From an uncultured Bacteroidales bacterium (GTDB taxonomy: Bacteria; Bacteroidota; Bacteroidia; Bacteroidales; Muribaculaceae), in contig CACZHT010000006.1 of NCBI GenBank assembly GCA_902781045.1, positions 51,746-115,745 on the forward strand: DNA of 64,000 nucleotides. The letters run 5' to 3'. Below the pieces are notes generated by a model. The model ran no database searches, was not told the origin of the DNA, and was given only the letters and a program-made list of their open reading frames with translations. Below are positions 57,262 to 64,000 of the stretch, in pieces. The number at the start of each line of letters is the position of its first letter. The stretch's first letter is position 1. The position numbers and the translations under genes were made by a program.

Positions 57262-58476
57262 ATGAAACTCGTTGAAAGATTTTTGAATTATGTGAAGTAT
57301 GAGACCACGAGCGACGAGAACACTGGAGTGACCCCGTCGACCCCGACACAGATGGTGTTTGCACGCGCCCTGGAGCAGGAGCTGAAAGACATGGGGCTGA
57401 GCGACATCTCGCTCGATGACAACGGCTACCTCTATGCCACACTGCCAGCCAACACCGACAAGCCCGTCCCCACCATCGGCTTCATCGCACACATGGACAC
57501 AGCACCCGACATGAGCGGCAAGGACGTCAAGCCCCGCATCGTCGACTATCAGGGCGGTGACATCGTCCTCAACGCCGAGCAGGGCATCGTGCTCGACCCG
57601 GTGCAGTTCCCCGAGCTCAACGACTATGTGGGACAGCAGCTCATCGTCACCGACGGCACCACGCTGCTCGGTGCCGACGACAAGGCCGGCATCGCCGAGA
57701 TTCTGGCTGCCGTCGAGTGGCTGCAGGAGCACCCCGAGGTCAAGCACGGCAACATCCGCGTGGGCTTCAACCCCGACGAGGAGATTGGCATGGGCGCGCA
57801 CAAGTTTGATGTCGAGAAGTTCGGCTGCGAGTGGGCCTACACGATGGACGGCGGTGCCGTGGGCGAGCTGGAGTTTGAGAACTTCAACGCCGCCAGTGCC
57901 AAGGTCACCTTCAAGGGTCGCAACGTGCATCCGGGCACGGCCAAGGACAAGATGGTCAACTCCATCCGCGTGGCCAACGACTTCATCTCGATGCTCTCGC
58001 GCTGGGAGACACCCGAGCACACCCAGGGGTATGAGGGCTTCTTCCACATGGTCGGCATCAAGGGCACGGTCGAGGAGACCACACTCAACTACATCATCCG
58101 CGACCACGACCGCAAGCTCTTCGAGCAGCGCAAGTGCGAGATTCAGCACCTGGTCAACCGCATCAACGACACCTATCCCGACTGCGCAACTGTCGAGCTC
58201 AAGGACCAGTACTACAACATGCGCGAGCAGATCGAGCCGGTGATGCACATCATCGAGGTGGCCGAGAAGGCCATGGAGCGTGCCGGTGTCAAGGTCAAGG
58301 TGCAGCCCATCCGTGGCGGAACCGACGGCGCGCAGCTCTCGTTCAAGGGCCTGCCCTGCCCCAACATCTTTGCCGGCGGCATGAACATGCACGGCCGCTA
58401 TGAGTATGTGCCCATCCCGTCGATGGAAAAGGCCATGCAGACCATCATCGAGATCTGCCGCATTGTGGCCGAGTGA
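57262..58476 (+). CDS. pepT: peptidase T (tripeptide aminopeptidase)
   Basis: 404 residues, family M20B. Zinc-site motifs are in order: IAHMDTAPD (His 77), [13 protein letters not shown] (Asp near 139), [13 protein letters not shown] (Glu pair near 173), YTMDGG (Asp near 196) and [12 protein letters not shown] (last His near 377). It removes the N-terminal residue from tripeptides in the cytoplasm. Seven bases after the acyltransferase stop. Confidence 0.97.
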   Translation: MKLVERFLNYVKYETTSDENTGVTPSTPTQMVFARALEQELKDMGLSDISLDDNGYLYATLPANTDKPVPTIGFIAHMDTAPDMSGKDVKPRIVDYQGGDIVLNAEQGIVLDPVQFPELNDYVGQQLIVTDGTTLLGADDKAGIAEILAAVEWLQEHPEVKHGNIRVGFNPDEEIGMGAHKFDVEKFGCEWAYTMDGGAVGELEFENFNAASAKVTFKGRNVHPGTAKDKMVNSIRVANDFISMLSRWETPEHTQGYEGFFHMVGIKGTVEETTLNYIIRDHDRKLFEQRKCEIQHLVNRINDTYPDCATVELKDQYYNMREQIEPVMHIIEVAEKAMERAGVKVKVQPIRGGTDGAQLSFKGLPCPNIFAGGMNMHGRYEYVPIPSMEKAMQTIIEICRIVAE

Positions 58477-58518
58477 GCATCTAGAATCATCCAGAACAAC
58501 CCATAAAAAGCAAAAAGA

Positions 58519-59922
58519 ATGTTCAGCAAAGAGACATATATCCGCCGCCGCGCCCGCCTGCAGCAGCTGGTGGGCGAGGGTGTCATCATCCTCATGGGCA
58601 ACAACGAGTCGCCCTGCAACTATCCCAACAACGCCTATTACCCCTTCCGCCAGGACTCGTCGTTCCTCTACTACTTCGGCCAGAACCGCGACGGTCTGGT
58701 GGGCGTGATCGACGTGGACAACAACCGCGAGACGCTCATCGGCGATGACATCGACATCGAGGACATCGTCTGGTATGGCTCGGTCGACAGTGTGGCCGAC
58801 ATGGCCGCACAGGTGGGAGTGGCCAACTCGGCCCCCATGGCACAGCTCAAGGTCATCTGCGACGAGGCCCGCACACAGGGGCGCACCATCCACTTCTTGC
58901 CCCCCTACCGCCACGACACCATGATCCAGCTCATGGAACTGCTGGGCATCCATCCCAGCCAGCAGCGCCAGCAGTGCTCGCACAAGCTGCGCATGGCCGT
59001 GATTGAGATGCGCTCGGTCAAGGAAGACCAGGAAATCGAGGAGCTGGAGCGCGCTGCCGAGATTGGCTACAAGATGCACACCACGGCCATGCGCCTGGTC
59101 AAGCCCGGCGTGACCGAGAAGTACATCGGTGGCCAGATCAACGGCATTGCACACAGCTATGGCGCGCACGAGAGCTTCGGCACCATCTTCTCGCAGCATG
59201 GCGAGATCATGCACGGAGCGCCCTCGCTGGCTGTGCTCGAGGCCGGCCGGCTGGTGCTGTGCGACTGCGGTGCCGAGACGGTCAACAACTATTGCAGCGA
59301 CAACACGCGCACGATGCCCGTCAACGGCAAGTACACCCAGCGCCAGCGCGACATCTACGACATCGTGGTCGAGTGCCACGACCTGGCTCTGCAGCTCTCG
59401 AAGCCCGGTGTGAAATATATGGACGTGCACATGGGCGTGTGCCGCCTGATGACCGAGCGCCTCAAGGAGCTGGGACTGATGCGCGGCGATGTCGACGAAG
59501 CTGTGGCTGCCGGAGCGCATGCCATGTTCCTGCCTCACGGACTGGGCCACATGATGGGCATGGACGTGCACGACATGGAGGGCCTGGACCAGATCTATGT
59601 GGGCTTCGACGAGGAGACGCGCCCGCGCCTCGACCAGTTTGGCACCAATGCCCTGCGCATGGGTCGCCGCCTGCAGAAGGGCTTTGTCGTCACCGACGAG
59701 CCGGGCATCTACTTCATCCCCGCACTGATCGACGACTGGCGCCGCAGCGGCCACTGCGCCGAGTGGCTCAACTTCGACATGCTGGAGACCTACAAGGACT
59801 TCGGTGGCATCCGCATCGAGGACGACATCCTCATCACCGACGACGGCTGCCGCTTCCTCGGCAAGGAGCGCATCCCCTACTATGCCGACGATGTCGAAGC
59901 CTTCATGGCCCAGAACCGCTAG
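58519..59922 (+). CDS. pepP: Xaa-Pro aminopeptidase (M24B)
   Basis: 467 residues. N-terminal creatinase-like domain (SKETYIRRRARLQQL, MGNNESPCNYPNNAYYPFRQ) and C-terminal pita-bread fold with metal ligands in LVLCDCGAETVNNYCSDNTR, MFLPHGLGHMMGMDVHD, VTDEPGIYF and IEDDILIT. It cleaves Xaa-Pro bonds and complements PepT in peptide breakdown. Forty-two bases after pepT. The reverse strand shows a long open frame across pepT and pepP; it is a GC artefact. Confidence 0.96.
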   Translation: MFSKETYIRRRARLQQLVGEGVIILMGNNESPCNYPNNAYYPFRQDSSFLYYFGQNRDGLVGVIDVDNNRETLIGDDIDIEDIVWYGSVDSVADMAAQVGVANSAPMAQLKVICDEARTQGRTIHFLPPYRHDTMIQLMELLGIHPSQQRQQCSHKLRMAVIEMRSVKEDQEIEELERAAEIGYKMHTTAMRLVKPGVTEKYIGGQINGIAHSYGAHESFGTIFSQHGEIMHGAPSLAVLEAGRLVLCDCGAETVNNYCSDNTRTMPVNGKYTQRQRDIYDIVVECHDLALQLSKPGVKYMDVHMGVCRLMTERLKELGLMRGDVDEAVAAGAHAMFLPHGLGHMMGMDVHDMEGLDQIYVGFDEETRPRLDQFGTNALRMGRRLQKGFVVTDEPGIYFIPALIDDWRRSGHCAEWLNFDMLETYKDFGGIRIEDDILITDDGCRFLGKERIPYYADDVEAFMAQNR

Positions 59923-59940
59923 GCCGGAACCGTTCCTAGA

Positions 59941-60007
59941 AAAGTGGCGATAGCACACTGCGACAAGTGGCAAAAAACCAGCTACCGCAGTGTGCTATCG
60001 CCACTTT
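59941..60007. terminator. 22-bp perfect inverted repeat after pepP
   Basis: Arms 59941-59962 and 59986-60007 are perfect reverse complements (core AGTGGCGATAGCACACTGCG) around a 23-nt loop. It lies between the convergent pepP and tRNA units and is a probable bidirectional terminator of unusual length. Confidence 0.7.
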
Positions 60008-60031
60008 AGTAGCTTGGGAAGCGACACAAAA

Positions 60032-60071
60032 ATGGCGCAAACGCTTGCTTTGGCAAGGGCGTTTGCGCCAT
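60032..60071 (-). terminator. terminator of the tRNA operon
   Basis: ATGGCGCAAACGC (60032-60044) pairs perfectly with 60059-60071. Read on the minus strand the stem is followed by TTTTTG, just after the tRNA-Lys(UUU) 3' end. Confidence 0.75.
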
Positions 60072-60072
60072 G

Positions 60073-60148
60073 TGGTGACCCGCTTGGGACTCGAACCCAA
60101 GACCCCAACATTAAAAGTGTTGTGCTCTACCAGCTGAGCTAGCGAGTC
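60073..60148 (-). tRNA. tRNA-Lys (anticodon UUU)
   Basis: Minus strand. The acceptor stem GACTCGC/GCGGGTC, D arm, TTC-loop GGTTCGAGTCC and encoded CCA (60073-60075) are present. The anticodon loop CTTTTAA gives UUU. Confidence 0.96.
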
Positions 60149-60195
60149 TACCGCTTTTAAAAACTCGGCAGCCGTCTGGACGACTGCCGAGCTAG

Positions 60196-60280
60196 TGGTG
60201 CCCAGGAAAGGACTCGAACCTTCACACCTTGCGGCACACGCACCTGAAACGTGCGCGTCTACCAATTCCGCCACCTGGGC
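60196..60280 (-). tRNA. tRNA-Leu (anticodon CAG)
   Basis: Minus strand. Acceptor GCCCAGG/CCTGGGC, D-loop GGCGGAATTGGTAGACGCG, a long variable arm as in class II tRNAs, and encoded CCA (60196-60198). The anticodon stem CACGT/GCGTG encloses TTCAGGT, giving CAG. Confidence 0.95.
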
Positions 60281-60285
60281 ATTCT

Positions 60286-60361
60286 TGGTGACCCCGGTGG
60301 GACTCGAACCCACGACCCATTGATTAAGAGTCAATTGCTCTACCAGCTGAGCTACGGAGTC
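60286..60361 (-). tRNA. tRNA-Lys (anticodon CUU)
   Basis: Minus strand. Acceptor GACTCCG/CGGGGTC, anticodon stem ATTGA/TCAAT around CTCTTAA, giving CUU; encoded CCA at 60286-60288. First gene of the three-tRNA unit. Confidence 0.96.
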
Positions 60362-60389
60362 AAATGAGGTTGTTTCTCATTTGCGGTTG

Positions 60390-60420
60390 CAAAGGTACTG
60401 CTTTTTTCTGACCCTGCAAG
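60390..60420 (-). promoter_or_regulatory. promoter of the tRNA operon
   Basis: On the minus strand TACCTTTG (60397-60390) with CTTG 19 bp upstream; the first tRNA begins 29 bp downstream. Confidence 0.6.
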
Positions 60421-60552
60421 AAAAAATCAAGAAAAAAATGATTTTTCGATGATTTTTCCTGATTTTTCCTCGCGCGAACATTATTATAAAAGACAAAAAA
60501 CACGATTCACAACACAAGAACACTTCTATAATCCATAATCCCTCCGTGCCCT

Positions 60553-60760
60553 TCGCGGTCAAAAGACATAAGAACATAAGAACAAAAAATTTCGCAGTCA
60601 TTCGCGATCAAAAGACATAAGGACATAAGAACAAAAAATTTCACGGTCATTCGCGGTTAAAAAAGACATAAGGACATAAGAACAAAAAATTTCGCAGTCA
60701 TTCGCGGTCAAAAGACATAAGGACATAAGAACATAAAAAATTTCACGATCATTCGCGGTT
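60553..60760. repeat. ~52-bp tandem repeat array (AGACATAAGGACATAAG type)
   Basis: Four units, each with AAAAGACATAAG(A/G)ACATAAG then AACAAAAAATTTC(G/A)C and a TCATTCGCGGT-type end. A related fragment lies upstream of porQ (about 35356-35372). No ORF. There are no variable spacers, so it is not a CRISPR. Confidence 0.85.
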
Positions 60761-60830
60761 GTCACGATTATTATCACGAATTATCGAATTATCGATTTTC
60801 TGCCACATTCGCGAAATTCGCGGTTAAAAA

Positions 60831-61138
60831 AACTTCGCGTGGCTTCGCGGTTAAAAACCTTCGCGTGACTTCGCGGTTAAAGAAATCCTTCGCGTGGCTT
60901 CGCGGTTTAAAAAAAACTTCGCGTGGCTTCGCGGTTTTAAAAAACCTTCGCGTGACTTCGCGGTTAAAAAAACCTTCGCGTGGCTTCGCGGTTTAAAAAA
61001 AACCTTCGCGTGACTTCGCGGTTTAAAAAAACCTTCGCGTGACTTCGCGGTTTAAAAAACTTCGCGTGGCTTCGCGGTTAAAAAAACTTCGTGTGGCTTC
61101 GCGGTTAAAAAACCTTCGCGTGACTTCGCGGTTAAAAA
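60831..61138. repeat. eleven-unit tandem array of CTTCGCGTGRCTTCGCGGTT
   Basis: About eleven copies of CTTCGCGTG(G/A)CTTCGCGGTT, each followed by a run of T/A and A of variable length (units of about 26-30 bp). Only the A-run and one purine vary. Shorter TTCGCGGTTTATT copies are at 11328-11356. It ends 46 bp before the acyl-CoA ligase promoter. From 60400 to 61180 I see no gene. Confidence 0.88.
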
Positions 61139-61183
61139 ACGGCACATTGCAATTCGCAATTTTCAGTTGTCAATTAATTGTAC

Positions 61184-61191
61184 TACCTTTG
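61184..61191 (+). promoter_or_regulatory. -7 element of the acyl-CoA ligase gene
   Basis: TACCTTTG is 23 bp before ATG 61214; this excludes the in-frame ATG at 61178. Confidence 0.55.
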
Positions 61192-61213
61192 TGGCCTAAA
61201 ACAAACAAGACTT

Positions 61214-62875
61214 ATGCTGAAAGAGAATACCATCAAGATTTTCGAGAAAAGCTTCATCGACAACTGGGAGTTGCCCGCACTGAGCGACTACAACGAGAAG
61301 ACCACAATGACCTATGGCGACTTTGCCCGCGACATCGCCCGTGTGCACCTGTTCTTTGAGCACAGCGGCATCAAGCCCGGCGACAAGGTGGCACTCATCG
61401 GCAAGAACACGCCTATGTGGGTGACCGTCTACATCGCCACCATCACCTACGGTGCAGTCATCGTGCCCATCCTGCAGGAGTTCAACCCCACAGATGCCCA
61501 GCACATCATCAACCACAGCGAGGCCATACTGCTGTTCACGAGCAAGGCCATCTGGGAGTCGCTCGACTTCGAACAGCTCCAGCGCATTCGCGCGGCCATC
61601 TCGCTCGACAGCCGCCAGTTGCTGGCCGAGAAGCCCGGCGAGACGGTGAGCAAGGTCATCTATGACCTGCCCAACCTCTTCGAACAGAAATACAAGAGCG
61701 GCTTCTATCGCAACGACATCCACTATGCCGACATGCCCGGCGACCAGCTCATGGAGCTGAACTACACCAGCGGCACCACGGGCTTCAGCAAGGGCGTCAT
61801 GCTCACCGGCAACAACCTGTGCGGCAACATAGTCTATGGCATCAACTCGGGGCTGCACTTCAAGGGCTCGAGGTGCCTGTCCTTCCTGCCGCTGGCCCAT
61901 GCCTACGGCTGCGCCTTCGACATGCTCACACCGCTGGCTGTCGGCAGCCACATCACGCTGCTGGGGCGCATCCCGTCGCCCAAAATCCTGGTCAAGGCAC
62001 TGGGCGAAATCAAGCCCAACCTGGTGATTTGCGTGCCGCTCATCCTCGAGAAAATCTACAGCAAGATGATTGTGCCCATGATCAGCAAGGGCATGCTGCG
62101 ATGGGCGCTCGCCGTCCCCTACCTGGACCGACGCATCTACGCCCAGATACGCAAGAAGCTCATCGAGGCCTTCGGGGGCGAGTTTGAGGAAATCATCGTG
62201 GGCGGAGCGCCATTCAACGCCGAGGTCGAGGAGTTTCTCTACAAAATCAAGTTCCCATTCACCGTGGGCTATGGCATGACCGAGTGCGGACCGCTGGTGA
62301 GCCACACGCCATGGCGAGAGTTTGTGCTGCACAGCGCAGGCCGCGTGCTGCCGGGGCTGATGGAGTGCAAGATTTTGAGCGACGACCCTGAGAATGTCCC
62401 GGGCGAGATATGCGTCAGAGGCGAGAACGTGATGCGAGGCTACTTCCACAACAGCGAGGCAACCGACAAGGTGCTCCACGACGACGGCTGGCTGCACACA
62501 GGCGACATGGGCACACTCAGTGCCGACGGCACTGTCTTCATCAAGGGGCGACTCAAGACCATGCTGCTGGGACCAAGCGGACAGAACATCTATCCCGAGG
62601 AAATCGAGGCAAAGCTCAACAACATGCTCTATGTCAACGAGAGCCTCGTCATCGAGCGAGAGGGCAAACTGGTGGCGCTGGTCTATCCCGACTATGAGGC
62701 CATGGACCAGCTGGGCGTGACACGCGACCAGCTGCCCGAGCTGATGGAGAACATCCGCGCCGAGCTCAACAAGCTGGTGGCACCCTACGAGCGCATCGCC
62801 AAGATTCAGCTCATAGCCACAGAGTTTGAGAAGACACCCAAACGCAGCATCAAGCGCTACCTCTACAGCAACTGA
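61214..62875 (+). CDS. AMP-forming long-chain acyl-CoA ligase family protein
   Basis: 553 residues. AMP-binding motifs: the phosphate loop LNYTSGTTGFSKGVML (near 181-197), VGYGMTECGPLVSHTP, DDGWLHTGDMG, and the C-terminal KTPKRSIKRYLY with the catalytic-type lysine region. It activates a fatty acid to acyl-AMP and acyl-CoA. Shorter than typical FadD-type enzymes of about 600 residues, as often in Bacteroidetes. It stands alone after the repeat array. Confidence 0.92.
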   Translation: MLKENTIKIFEKSFIDNWELPALSDYNEKTTMTYGDFARDIARVHLFFEHSGIKPGDKVALIGKNTPMWVTVYIATITYGAVIVPILQEFNPTDAQHIINHSEAILLFTSKAIWESLDFEQLQRIRAAISLDSRQLLAEKPGETVSKVIYDLPNLFEQKYKSGFYRNDIHYADMPGDQLMELNYTSGTTGFSKGVMLTGNNLCGNIVYGINSGLHFKGSRCLSFLPLAHAYGCAFDMLTPLAVGSHITLLGRIPSPKILVKALGEIKPNLVICVPLILEKIYSKMIVPMISKGMLRWALAVPYLDRRIYAQIRKKLIEAFGGEFEEIIVGGAPFNAEVEEFLYKIKFPFTVGYGMTECGPLVSHTPWREFVLHSAGRVLPGLMECKILSDDPENVPGEICVRGENVMRGYFHNSEATDKVLHDDGWLHTGDMGTLSADGTVFIKGRLKTMLLGPSGQNIYPEEIEAKLNNMLYVNESLVIEREGKLVALVYPDYEAMDQLGVTRDQLPELMENIRAELNKLVAPYERIAKIQLIATEFEKTPKRSIKRYLYSN

Positions 62876-62963
62876 TTCAGACAGCGCCACTCCAGCCAAT
62901 CAGGACAGAAGCACACTATCTTAGCGACATTCGCAACGCTGAAGCCCGCCCGGGTTAACAGTG

Positions 62964-63023
62964 CGACATTGGTTCAGACCCTCCCGTGCCAGAACTGGCA
63001 CAGGAGGGTCTGAACCAATGTCG
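62964..63023. repeat. large REP-like hairpin
   Basis: Arms 62964-62984 and 63003-63023 are perfect 21-bp reverse complements; inside, GTGCCA/TGGCAC extends the stem by six. Same style as the 34536 hairpin. Confidence 0.7.
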
Positions 63024-63119
63024 ACGCATCATCGCAAACTTCAGCCACTCTTCGCCGCAGCTGAAGCAGTGAAAGCACCCATCCACAGGGCCGTTTTTGG
63101 CCAAAAAAATGGAGACATT

Positions 63120-63159
63120 TGCCCCCCAATGGTGCCCATAAAAGGCACTTTTTGGGGCA
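63120..63159 (+). terminator. hairpin with T-run in the 62.9-63.3-kb gap
   Basis: GTGCC (63132-63136) pairs with GGCAC (63144-63148), followed by five T; the outer TGCCCC...GGGGCA can extend it. The rest of 62876-63298 has only the REP-like hairpin at 62964 and the promoter at 63234. Confidence 0.5.
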
Positions 63160-63233
63160 TGATAAGTTTTTAGACAAACATAAAACATTGAATCCATGCT
63201 AGTTACGCGTAGCCCATGATATGTTGGAGACGC

Positions 63234-63265
63234 TTGGATTTTCAGATTAATTCATAGTACCTTTG
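63234..63265 (+). promoter_or_regulatory. promoter of the DUF3244 gene
   Basis: TTG (63234-63236) and TACCTTTG (63258-63265) are 21 bp apart, with ATG 63299 34 bp downstream. Confidence 0.6.
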
Positions 63266-63298
63266 CACTTGAAAAACTAACCCCTAAAACTTACAACA

Positions 63299-63658
63299 AT
63301 GAAGAAATTATTTTTTGCGCTTTTCATCATGCTCTTGTTGCCTCTGGGCATGGAATGCGGCATCCTCAACGAGGCATCCATCCGGGTAATCATACACCGA
63401 CCGGCAACCTCGGGTAACAACCACATTATAGAACCTGTCGCCTACTATTACCCTGTGTCCAAGATCTTGACCATCGAGTTCCCTGCCGAGGATTTTGAGC
63501 CCTACACCCTATCGGTGTCCTCGGACGATGTCACGCTCAACTACACGGTGACCTCGCCGCTGTACCGAGTCTATGTCCCGACCGACGTGGTCGAGGTCGA
63601 CCTGCAGCTCGAGACCGACAGCGGCGACATCTTCTACGGCTCGTTCACTATGATTTAA
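63299..63658 (+). CDS. DUF3244 family small secreted protein
   Basis: 119 residues. Signal peptide (MKKLFFALFIMLLLPLGME), then an Ig-like beta domain: VIIHRPATSGNNHIIEPVAY, YPVSKILTIEFPAEDFEPY, DLQLETDSGDIFYGSF. DUF3244 proteins are small extracytoplasmic proteins of Bacteroidales, sometimes near C10 proteases, where they may act as inhibitors. No protease gene is visible within the window. Confidence 0.82.
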   Translation: MKKLFFALFIMLLLPLGMECGILNEASIRVIIHRPATSGNNHIIEPVAYYYPVSKILTIEFPAEDFEPYTLSVSSDDVTLNYTVTSPLYRVYVPTDVVEVDLQLETDSGDIFYGSFTMI

Positions 63659-63664
63659 TTCATA

Positions 63665-63776
63665 ATTTGTAATTCATAATTTGGTTCTAAAGTAGTCACT
63701 GCCACCGGCGGCGGAGCCGCCAGTCAGCTTCACGATACCTCATGCGGCCTCTGCCGTCCGGTGGCAAATTACAAAT
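63665..63776 (+). other. candidate structured RNA or DNA element
   Basis: Nested complementarity. Outer ATTTGTAATT (63668 region) with AATTACAAAT (63767-63776); middle GCCACCGG (63701-63708) with CCGGTGGC (63758-63765); a competing tight hairpin GGCGGC-GGA-GCCGCC at 63707-63721. It separates the DUF3244 gene from the short ORF at 63804. Two alternative folds share 63707-63708. Confidence 0.4.
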
Positions 63777-63803
63777 AATAGTTTTTAGTTTAAATTTTTT
63801 ATT

Positions 63804-63944
63804 ATGCCAATCAGACAACAATTGAAAACAATGGGAGACATGCTCGATAGAGCGTGCAAACCCGCGGGGCAATGCAACTGTTGCCCCATCTCGCTGAGTC
63901 CGGGGGATATTTCTTCGTTTCCCGGAACAGTCAAAGATTGTTAA
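63804..63944 (+). CDS. 46-residue Cys-rich peptide ORF (uncertain)
   Basis: ATG 63804 to TAA 63944. The peptide starts MPIRQQLKTMGDMLDRACK and has the cysteine cluster AGQCNCCPIS, then a terminal KDC: five Cys at 18, 24, 26, 27 and 46. No signal peptide. It might be a short metal-binding peptide or a precursor of a modified peptide; no modification gene is in the window. It might also be chance, since the stretch is short. Confidence 0.35.
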   Translation: MPIRQQLKTMGDMLDRACKPAGQCNCCPISLSPGDISSFPGTVKDC

Positions 63945-63981
63945 ACTTCATTCTTTTAAGGGATAACATGTGGGGATTTAT

Positions 63982-63989
63982 TACTTTTG
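63982..63989 (+). promoter_or_regulatory. -7 element pointing out of the window
   Basis: TACTTTTG near the right edge matches TAnnTTTG; the gene it serves would start beyond 64000. Confidence 0.4.
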
Positions 63990-64000
63990 TGGTTGAAAAA

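Noticed and set aside
57244..59973. 909-codon open frame on the minus strand
   Set aside because: It lies wholly over the well-supported pepT and pepP genes and reads as a Val/His/Ala-rich GC artefact.
60553..61138. Possible CRISPR array
   Set aside because: Units run almost head to tail with only A-rich variation between them; there are no unique spacers and no cas genes nearby.
61196..62899. 567-codon open frame on the minus strand
   Set aside because: It mirrors the acyl-CoA ligase and has no family motifs.

Overview
The window looks like a chromosomal segment of a gut-type Bacteroidales bacterium, GC-rich for the order; Muribaculaceae or Prevotella-like is my best guess, not proven. The grounds are a SusC/SusD pair, many lipoproteins with a Cys lipobox, a PorQ-like type IX secretion protein, DUF3244, DUF3822-rsmD synteny, BspA-type leucine-rich repeats, and many promoters of the Bacteroidetes form TAnnTTTG.

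Layout. 1-11.7 kb is accessory. The 3' part of a giant SpvB/Rhs-type polymorphic toxin ends in an AT-rich tip with a zinc-protease motif (HEGLH) and is followed by a small candidate lipoprotein immunity gene. Two decayed copies of one Rhs segment bracket an AAA ATPase/RloB-like defence pair, and next to the second lies a roughly 230-bp element with 35-bp inverted ends plus a C/G-rich palindromic repeat array. 11.7-27 kb is a minus-strand surface nutrient-uptake locus: SusC, SusD, two further lipoproteins (one with a PKD domain), two GHL10 hydrolases and one more secreted protein; the last three carry a doubled dockerin-like tail. 27-28.8 kb is a small ECF sigma operon. 28.9-32.4 kb holds three tandem paralogous lipoproteins. 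32.4-38.6 kb is mostly core: DUF3822, rsmD, a TonB-C protein, porQ-like, gyrB. 38.8-47.9 kb has a lone AT-rich DNA methyltransferase, a U32 family protein with operator-like repeats at its promoter, a membrane-anchored CbxX-type AAA+ protein, an overlapping pair of envelope proteins and a DUF805 protein. 48-51 kb has two secreted proteins sharing an Ig-like module. 51-63 kb contains an MBL hydrolase and an RsmI-like methylase, a serine hydrolase with a FeoB-associated-like N terminus and dockerin-like tail, an operon phoH-acyltransferase-pepT-pepP, three tRNA genes, intergenic tandem repeats and a long-chain acyl-CoA ligase. The right end has a DUF3244 protein, a structured intergenic element and a 46-codon cysteine-rich ORF.

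Common threads. Five secreted proteins (about 11.7, 13.1, 23.8, 48.0 and 53.2 kb) end in the same pair of DxTGxGxVDIADVN repeats, nearly identical at DNA level, which suggests a shared sorting or docking device that also spreads by recombination. Long perfect hairpins mark several gene ends. The most unusual items are the Rhs zincin tip with its lipoprotein partner, the defence pair framed by Rhs remnants, the GHL10/SusCD locus, the FeoB-associated/serine hydrolase fusion, and the phased direct repeats at the U32 promoter.
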